From Calycina herbarum (lineage: Eukaryota; Ascomycota; Leotiomycetes; Helotiales; Pezizellaceae), in the NCBI GenBank assembly GCA_001414485.1, contig LLEY01000119.1, forward strand, positions 1-64,000: a DNA stretch of 64,000 bases, written 5' to 3'. The notes under the pieces are model-generated. The model had not been told where the DNA came from and did not search any database. It worked only from the letters and a program-made list of their open reading frames with translations. Positions 56,824 to 64,000 of this stretch are shown piece after piece. Positions within the stretch are counted from its first letter, which is position 1. Every line of letters begins with the position of its first letter. The translations under genes were made by a program, and so were the position numbers.

Positions 56824-59042
56824 TTACTTCACCTCTTTCACAAGATCATCCTCAACATGAACCGCACTCGCAGTCGCTTTTGCAGTCCCATTCTTGGAAG
56901 GAACTGTAGCTGTGCTATCATGAATCTCATGGTGAGCCTCCTCATCCCCATGAATTTTCTTCTGCACAAGATCGGTAACACCAAAGATGTCATCCATCCT
57001 ATTTTTCATTAGTCCATATTTCACATCGAAACTGGGGTAGAAACTCACTTCTCCAAACTCAAACCCTTGGTCTCTGGAATCAAGAACCACACAAAAAAGA
57101 ACATACTGAAGCAAAAGCTGCCGAAGATAAAATAAGTTCCGTATCCATTCGCCCCCACTGTAACCAACATATGCGGCACCGCCTGCGCAACTACGAAATT
57201 GAATAGCCATTGCGTACTAGCAGCAAGCGCAACATTCATAGCTCTCAATCTCGCAGTTGGGATTTCCGATACGATGATCCAACAACATGGTCCCCATCCA
57301 AATTGGAAGAAGGCCGCGAAAAGGAAAATACAGGTGAGTGCGAAGTAACCGACGGGTGGGATTGGTTGGCCTTTTATGGGAGGGGAAAAGCGGACGTAGA
57401 AGCCGATCACGAACATGGCTAGACCTTGAGCGATGGATGTCCAAAGGAGAGAGCGACGGCGGCCGAGGGAGTCGGCTGCGAGGAGAAGAAAGGCGGCGCA
57501 GGTAACCATTTTTACGACACCGTAGATTCCGGTTGCAAAGAGTCCCTTTTCTGCTTCCTAAATTGAGATTAATGGTTGTGATTAACTAATAATTTCGGAA
57601 GGGACTTACTGGAATGCCAAGATTGCCGAAGATGAGTGGTGCGTAGTAGTTAATTGCGTTGCTTTGAAGATGTTAGGCGAGGTTGAGAAAAGGAGTGGGC
57701 GTGGGGAAATACTTACGTTCCGGTCATCTGTTGGCAAACCATCAATCCAATCGAAGTGAGAGCCCGATTTCGATTTCCCTTGATCAACCACATTTCCTTT
57801 TGTAGATCCCAAAATCCAGCGCCGCCAATCAATAGTTTTTCATTTTCGAGTTGTTCTCTCATTTCGCCGAGTTCCATTTGGATGTAGGAGTGATCGGTTG
57901 GCAGACTAGTCAAAAAGTCAGCAAAAGCTCTTGAATGTGTGTGAAAATTACTCACTTTCGAAGTCTAGCGAGAACAGTAGTCGCCTTTTCCCAATTATCG
58001 TCTCTTGCCAACCATCTCGGCGATTCGTTGCAGAGTGCGACACCGAAGAATAGAGCGACGGCTGGTAGACCTTGAAGGGCTAGAGGAACTTGCCATTGAG
58101 AGTTGCCTTTGAGTGTGCGGATTGTACCCTAAAGACAAAATTAGTACAATTTCAGACAAGGCACTTTGGAAATAAGGAACTTACGTAGTTAACCCAGAAA
58201 CTTAGCATAACTCCGGTTGCAATAAACAATTGATAAATACCAGTTAAACCACCTCGAATAGCGCGTGGCGCATTCTCACTGACATAGAGTGGAGTAAGCA
58301 TACTGGCAGCTCCGACCCCCAATCCAGCAAAAAGACGTCCAACATAAAGTGCAGAGAGATGTCCACCAGAAGCTGTTTGTATGATTATACCAATGATTGT
58401 CACGCCAGAAGAAATGAGTAAAGATGGCTACACGAAAAGATTAGTGATCATTCGCAGTATACAATTTGTAAATAATACCTTTCGCCCATATTTATCTGCA
58501 ATCCAGTATGCGATCAAAGAACCGAAGAAACAGCCACCCTGAAGTACACTGACAACTATTGAAAGTTAGTTTGGACAATAAACTGCGAGTTGTGGGATGG
58601 GCATACTGTTACTTTGTAGAGTCGCTGCGTCGTTTTTACTTAAGCCATCAATTCCATAAGCTCTGTCAAATAATTAGCTTCCTTCTCCGAACTCCGAGCA
58701 CCGAAGAACTCACTTTGTGAAAGTTGGCATAACCAAAATACCTCCAATGGAACCGATATCTACAGTACTGTCAGTATATAAGCTTAGGTGTGGTGGGACT
58801 CGACATACCCCAACCGAACAGCATGCCACCGAAACAGGCACTTGCCGATAAGAAAAAGACCTTCCATCCTATTTATTCGTAAGTTGGAGTTCTCGACTTC
58901 GTATTTGTTTGTACATACCGTAGATTTGAGGGGGGTCACTGTACATATTCCAATTAGCACTGTCCCCAAAAAGACGATCTCTCAGTAGGAAAACCCACGC
59001 TTTCATAGCATCATTCTTCACAACCTTCTGTAACAAACCCAT
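56824..59042 (-). CDS. MFS sugar transporter, quinate-permease-like
   Basis: Eleven exons (59042-58919, 58868-58809, 58759-58714, 58662-58607, 58555-58479, 58427-58185, 58128-57956, 57905-57717, 57661-57610, 57557-57049, 56998-56824) sum to 1704 nt, 567 residues. Sugar-porter marks: [63 protein letters not shown] and [19 protein letters not shown]. The last is close to the C-terminus of the quinate transporter QutD. Twelve helices are expected. The C-terminal tail is charged. Transport of quinate, sugars or related acids by proton symport is likely; the exact substrate is not shown. Confidence 0.9.
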
Positions 59043-59600
59043 TGTGGGACAGATGTATTCCTCCCTCGGTTTAACAATCTGCTATCAAGAACTTTGCAAC
59101 TTTGTCGAATATTCACACCGTGTCAGAAATAGAAAGAATTCCCAACAAGAATGCGGATGCTGAAGTGCAAGACAGAAGGATACTATTTATTCTCCAGGAT
59201 GCTCTCTCATACTTACCCGTCCCTCCACTTCGGAATTCCCTCTCATCTGGGTCAACGGACGTACAGAAACAACAGGGGTCTTTTCAGACCACCAAACACC
59301 ATGAGTCGCAACGGATAAACACCATTACCCATCCAATCATTCACCCGAATGATGATCTACCCCAGCAATCTTCCTTTCCCCATGGTGCATCAAAACGTCA
59401 CCTGAAAAACGGGGTAAGTCCAAGTCGGACCAAGACGGAGAGATGCACAACTAACTTACTTTCCAAGCATACAATGCAATTGTTTTTCGATATTCCCCTC
59501 TTTCCATTTCGCAGTCTACTCACTCTTTTTCAAATCTCTTTATCTCGAAATACTTGTTCCCCCGCAGACTCTAACAAGCTCATCGAACTCTCTAATCGTT
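59043..59600. other. Intergenic region
   Basis: About 560 bp upstream of the transporter. A 186-codon plus-strand frame (59102-59662) shows no domain and runs into the inverted-repeat element, so it is not likely a gene. Confidence 0.35.
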
Positions 59601-59889
59601 GGTGTCCCCTACCTACCCGTCCACCAACCACTCTCCCACCCACGGGAGGGTTGGTCTTTTGAATTAGTCCACCTTTTTAAATAGTCCAAGTCGAAATGGG
59701 TGCAAAAAACGTTGATGCACGAAAATCTGAAGCCTGAAAACTCGGGCAACAACACGTTTTGTATGTTGGACTAATTAAAAAGTTGGACTAATTCAAGATT
59801 TAGACTAATTCAAAAGTGAGACTAATTCAAGAGTTGGACTAATTCAAAAGACCGACCCTCCGTGGGTGGGAGAGTGGGTAGGGGACACC
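59601..59889. mobile_element. MITE-like element with terminal inverted repeats and inner tandem repeats
   Basis: Left end GGTGTCCCCTAC ... CACTCTCCCACCCACGG ... GGTCTTTTGAATTAGTCC; right end is its complement, ending GGGGACACC at 59889. Arms match over some 55 bp with one 16-bp insertion in the left arm. Inside, from 59765 to 59852, five copies of a 17-bp unit near GTTGGACTAATTCAAAA lie head to tail. No ORF. Confidence 0.75.
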
Positions 59890-61071
59890 GACGATGAAGA
59901 TCCCCACCCAACATCCGCGGGGATAAAAGCGCCAGCTCCACAACTCCACATCGTACCCCCCGCAATCTGGAGAAAACCCCAGCCTCCTCCAATCTGCCCA
60001 ATCACAAACCTGAATTACTTCCCCAATCCCCGCAAAAAACGCCAAATAACAGCCAAGCAACTCGTAAGACAGAAAGGGTAATCCCCTACAAAAGTCAACG
60101 TACGCTAAGTATTAGTCCCGCATGGGTTGAGGCTTGAAAACTTGGTTCTTATTGATGGAAGAAAGGGTGAACGAATTGTTGAAATGGGATGCACCAATGA
60201 TAAGGTGCTCAAAGGATTATGTAGGGCACGGTGTGCGAGATAAGTGGGAAGATAGTGGGCTGAGAAGGAGGATTGGGGAGCACAGAGTAACACAAGGAAA
60301 ACCAAGAAGGGGAGATGGTTAATCCACAAAAGAGATGTGAGGATATATGCGCCGAATAGCGCCATGAGGGTTGGATTTCTTGATACAACATCTCCCAAGA
60401 ATTCACCAAGAGTTGTAACAACGTGAAGGATGTAAGCTGCGTCTATCTCGCCTCACGAATCTCGACTTGCCATACTCAATTTCTCATCAGGTGAGATTTT
60501 AGTATGATCGACGAGTGACAAACCCGAGAGACACCGCTGATCTACATGGTAGAAGTATGTGCAACTCAATCGAGAAACACCCTTCACGACTACCAAGATA
60601 TTGCCCCTCGAGTAAAGTTCCATGCAATTTGTACAGCTAGACATCAATGCAAGTAGATATGATTGAACGCGCCACTTTGCAAGCTGTGGTGGTGGTCTTA
60701 TTGATAGATCTAACCGACTGTGGGTGAGAAACACAGAATTTCATGTAACCCCGGGTTTATAGAAGGAAACAGCCCGCACTTATCAAGCAGTGTACATACT
60801 GTATCTTGAGGTATGAGAAAGGTATGTAAGACAAGAAGCTGACACACGGAACAGCACGCCAACCCACGATTTTGAATGTGATACAACATCTGCTGAAAGA
60901 TTCTGTTATCAAATGCAGATTTGAAATCTCATGCCAACGTGGTACTCCAAGTAACACAAAAAACCGAGATAGACCTATGAAAAGAATGTTGAACCATCAA
61001 ACCGAGTTTGCTTCCTCACACTGCGACACGTCAATTGTAATTTCCTGCTATCGAGCACTAGAGATGGCGAA
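59890..61071. other. Intergenic region with unassigned membrane-like open frame
   Basis: About 1.2 kb. A minus-strand frame at 60398-60105 reads GDVVSRNPTLMALFGAYILT, followed by a hydrophobic stretch, but no family is recognised and no good splice sites link it to another exon. A 71-codon plus-strand frame (59866-60081) is also unassigned. Confidence 0.35.
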
Positions 61072-63081
61072 TCAAAAACCAGCAGCTTCCTCCCTAACCC
61101 AACCCGGAATCTCAGGCCTCCTTTCCCAACCATCAAGATAACTACTCCTCTCAACCCCCTCCTTCTCTGGCTTCGCATAAATTGCACTGACGTACCAAAC
61201 AACCTCCCCTTTCTTGATTCTATCCTGCAAAGTAGGAATCACAGTCCTACTTTCAACAAGATTACTATTCGGATCTGCGTTGACCAACATAGCCCATCTT
61301 CCTTCTCTATTCTCCAAAGCAATAATACCCACCGCACCCTTCGAGACAGCAAAAGCCCCTTCCCCACCTGGTGCACTTCCTTCCGGGGTGTTCAAATCGT
61401 AATTCCCGATAATTTTTGGGAGCGTTCCTTCATACGTTTCAGTAGAGTAAAGATCTAGATATCGACGATCTTTGATTCGTTCGTTGCAGATAGCAAAAGC
61501 ACCATCGGCAGTCATCAATTCTCTTCCAGCTTCAATTTTGTGGATTCGTAGGTGCCAATTTGGGGTTTCTTCCACAGGAGGAATGAGATATGTTTTAACC
61601 TTCACATCAGGGAACGGTTTCCATATCGATTTCAAAACCGGTTTGTCGTCGTGATATTCGATGACAGCTTCCTCACACAAACGCCGAGTTTTCCATACCT
61701 CCCCTTCGTCGTCCGAAAGTCCTAGTTGTGAGGCGAGAGCAAATTGCTCGAGTGTAAAGCAACCCGTAGGGACTGAATATCCAAACGCAGAACTGTATGC
61801 GAAAGATCCGTATTTTGCATGTGTTCCTTTCATGGGGTAACTGCAAGCTTGTCCCGAGGAGAGAATCATTCTATGACCACCAAGGTAACTGATAATATGC
61901 CCGGGGTGTTTCAATGCCTTGGTCTTTTCCAGAAGATGTGTTGGGTAGGCTTCCTCTTCTGAAGTCCAAAAGGGATGGGTTTCTGGGACTGCGAGACAAA
62001 TAAAGGCCAGACACGCCCACATTGGCGACATGGGGGAGTTGTAGTTCTCTGCCATGTACATATTTGGGAAGCAATATCCGATTGTGAGAGTGCCCGTTGG
62101 AGACCAGATTTCATCTTGTTTTTGCCACCAGCGGAGGTTCCTCAACAAGATACCTTTGACGATTCCCCATGTGAGAGGAGCTGGTAATTCGACATCCGCG
62201 TATGCGAGAGCGCCCCAGAATCCAGCCATGGCAAATCGATATCCAACACTTCGTCCAAAAGGCGTTGCTCGTCCTTCCTCGTCGAAATAATGAATGAAAT
62301 CCAAAGCATAATCCTGTGCTCTATTCTTGAACTCCGCAGCTTTGGCAGGATCATCGTCTCCCGCAAGCTTTGCATAAAGCAATTGAAGGAATTGTATAGC
62401 AAAACTCCCGGAATAGTAATCCTGCTGCCAAATCCCCTGTGGCCCGTCATTACTCCATCCCTCGCCCCGAAAGAAGGAGTTCAAATGCTTGATGTCCTGT
62501 TCAATCTTCTCCTGACTATATGTTCCGCCGTTTTTCTTCAACCCAAGATTTCCAAAAACTCGGAACCACAGCCAATTCGTGTTCGGCATATTCTTCTCAT
62601 TAATACTATTCCCCAACCACTTTTCCAAATTCCCCCTCTCTTTTTCATTCATACTATCCCAAAACTGCGGGGCAACAGCGAGAAGAAAACCGAGAGGACA
62701 CATTTCGACCATTCGCTGGTCGTTGTCTTGTGGCCATCCCCAAAATTCTGGACTCTCTGGGTCGACACCAGCCTTGAGACCCTCGATCCACCATTCTGTC
62801 CCTTCATATGTACCTCCTCCTGCGAGGAGGGAGGCTAATCCCCACATGGGACGACATATTCCTTCTATTTCGGCAGCTTTGTAGTCAAAGCGGACGGCTG
62901 TGTTGCCGGGCGTCTTTATCGTGGCTTTTAGGGGGGAGAAGTGTGGTTTTAGGGGGTCGAGCATCGTCTTCAGAAGATCTTGGACGGATTCGCGGGAGGA
63001 GATGTTGACTTGGGAGAAGGGGTGTTTGTCGTTGTATCCCAGGACCAATTGAGGACCACCTGCGAAGGTGGAAGGTGCCAT
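61072..63081 (-). CDS. DUF2264 family protein (alpha/alpha-barrel, possible carbohydrate-active enzyme)
   Basis: Single exon; the start at MAPSTFAGG (63081) is chosen because the 68 codons upstream look like leader and lack family similarity. The 669-residue product shows DUF2264 hallmarks: the start near [97 protein letters not shown], and [11 protein letters not shown] in the C-terminal part. These belong to the Trp-rich alpha/alpha toroid class related to polysaccharide lyases and glycosidases. Catalytic activity is not known from the sequence. No signal peptide is seen at the chosen start. Confidence 0.88.
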   Translation of the reverse strand: MAPSTFAGGPQLVLGYNDKHPFSQVNISSRESVQDLLKTMLDPLKPHFSPLKATIKTPGNTAVRFDYKAAEIEGICRPMWGLASLLAGGGTYEGTEWWIEGLKAGVDPESPEFWGWPQDNDQRMVEMCPLGFLLAVAPQFWDSMNEKERGNLEKWLGNSINEKNMPNTNWLWFRVFGNLGLKKNGGTYSQEKIEQDIKHLNSFFRGEGWSNDGPQGIWQQDYYSGSFAIQFLQLLYAKLAGDDDPAKAAEFKNRAQDYALDFIHYFDEEGRATPFGRSVGYRFAMAGFWGALAYADVELPAPLTWGIVKGILLRNLRWWQKQDEIWSPTGTLTIGYCFPNMYMAENYNSPMSPMWACLAFICLAVPETHPFWTSEEEAYPTHLLEKTKALKHPGHIISYLGGHRMILSSGQACSYPMKGTHAKYGSFAYSSAFGYSVPTGCFTLEQFALASQLGLSDDEGEVWKTRRLCEEAVIEYHDDKPVLKSIWKPFPDVKVKTYLIPPVEETPNWHLRIHKIEAGRELMTADGAFAICNERIKDRRYLDLYSTETYEGTLPKIIGNYDLNTPEGSAPGGEGAFAVSKGAVGIIALENREGRWAMLVNADPNSNLVESRTVIPTLQDRIKKGEVVWYVSAIYAKPEKEGVERSSYLDGWERRPEIPGWVREEAAGF

Positions 63082-64000
63082 AGTTGGCGATATTGAGGTG
63101 GTAGGAGAGGACTTGGAGGGAGAGATTGCAATAGCAATTGGGTTGAGACAATATAGAATGGAGAAAGCACTTACGGTGATATTATACCTGCCATATGATG
63201 AGGACACCCTGCCATTGAGACGGTGGGGCAACGCATACGATGCGCAGGAAGGTGCTGTGAGGTGGGATAGTGTTATTACATTCAATCCATTGATATCGGA
63301 CCGTAGCGGGGTTATATTGTCTGGCTGAAGGGATGGAGATGGGGTATCAAAAGCGGAGAGGAGGGGAATGGAAGCTTGTTTATCAGGCTAAATGCGTTGG
63401 CTGGGTTGTGATCTGCGGGTCGCCAAGACATTGAAATTAAAACATGTGTTGCTAAAACAACACAGGAGGCTTTATATATTAGTGAGTAAAAGAAAACTCT
63501 ATAATTTGAAGTTTGATGCTGGAGATAAAAAGATTATATAACCATACCTCACTACCAGCAAGCGCACGTGATCAAAGGTTCGCCCTTTTCTCTCAAGCGA
63601 TTTCCGATGTTCTAAACCCCAAAGAGAAACTGACGTAGATGACAACCCTTTTAAAAGGTTACCGTTCAATGGAAGCTTTTATATCTTTGGGTTGGTCAAG
63701 CATAAATGACAGATTCCCTCACTTCTATTTATCAATCAACTCTTTCTTTTTGTGTTTAATTTCATCTTTGCCCCCCCTTGAAAACCTTAATTATGAATCT
63801 GCTGACTCCCTCCCATACTTTCACTTCCCATCAAAGTATAAGATATACAAGACCTAACTACTACATCTAAACCCCCAGGAATAAATTTCTGTCCCAATAT
63901 CACAGATTTTGGAACATATCCAGCATTTTCCATATTAACCTCCGTACAAGTAGACAGTACCTCCGCGATACGGTCCTCAAGCTGATGACACAGGAAATCT
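63082..64000. other. Promoter flank of the DUF2264 gene and window end
   Basis: About 0.9 kb without a convincing gene. A CACGTG-type core lies near 63567. A 72-codon plus-strand frame at 63639-63857 is not supported. Confidence 0.35.

Noticed and set aside
59102..59662. 186-codon ORF upstream of the MITE
   Set aside because: No domain, composition unlike coding DNA, and it runs into the arm of an inverted-repeat element.
63082..63285. Extended N-terminus of the DUF2264 protein
   Set aside because: The 68 extra codons lack family similarity; the ATG at 63081 fits the usual start.

Overview
The window looks like nuclear DNA of a filamentous ascomycete, most likely Leotiomycetes (Helotiales-like). 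Genes carry many 45-90 nt introns with GTAAGT-type donors and CTAAC-type branch sites. The gene set is fungal: a SAT4/rhodopsin-like membrane protein, a GH3-GNAT fusion, DUF2264, LAA1, CWC21, PET100. Many decayed genes carry stops that a single C-to-T change would create, as repeat-induced point mutation (RIP) does. Exon boundaries were worked out by hand and checked for phase; no database search was possible.

Layout. 0.2-9.0 kb: an ADGF/ADA2-type adenosine deaminase, a divergently transcribed GH3 N-acetylglucosaminidase fused to a double GNAT acetyltransferase, and a seven-helix membrane protein. 10.2-22.2 kb: a gene graveyard with remnants of a GH16 glucanase, a SAM methyltransferase, an SRPK-like kinase, an AIF-like oxidoreductase, a membrane protein and an unrecognised protein, interspersed with small inverted-repeat elements. 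22.2-25.9 kb: degenerate repeats, then a 1.37 kb terminal-inverted-repeat transposon remnant. 25.9-29.6 kb: intact ECM16/DHR1 helicase. 30.1-34.2 kb: two paralogous RNase-H-like genes (the second broken), AT-rich DNA and a dense cluster of a TTTCCGAG-type motif. 34.3-37.0 kb: proteasome assembly chaperone 3-like gene and a 2OG-Fe(II) oxygenase.

37.8-55.4 kb is mainly a housekeeping block: LAA1 (AP-1 trafficking), a YebC/TACO1 mitochondrial translation factor, PET100 (cytochrome oxidase assembly), a peroxisomal enoyl-CoA isomerase, CWC21 (spliceosome), CDC123 (eIF2 assembly), a short-chain dehydrogenase, a SnoaL/NTF2-like protein, and a nuclear-looking protein rich in SUMO consensus sites. Several of these are divergent pairs with short shared promoters. 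55.4-64 kb: an AT-rich gap, an MFS sugar/quinate-type transporter, a 0.29 kb inverted-repeat element and a DUF2264 protein.

Main points for follow-up: the clustered TTTCCGAG-type arrays at 12.2 and 33.7-34.2 kb; a family of short palindromic elements, two of which sit inside introns of intact genes; the run of genes inactivated largely by C-to-T-type stops; the transposon remnant with TGT...ACA ends; and the SUMO-motif-rich protein.
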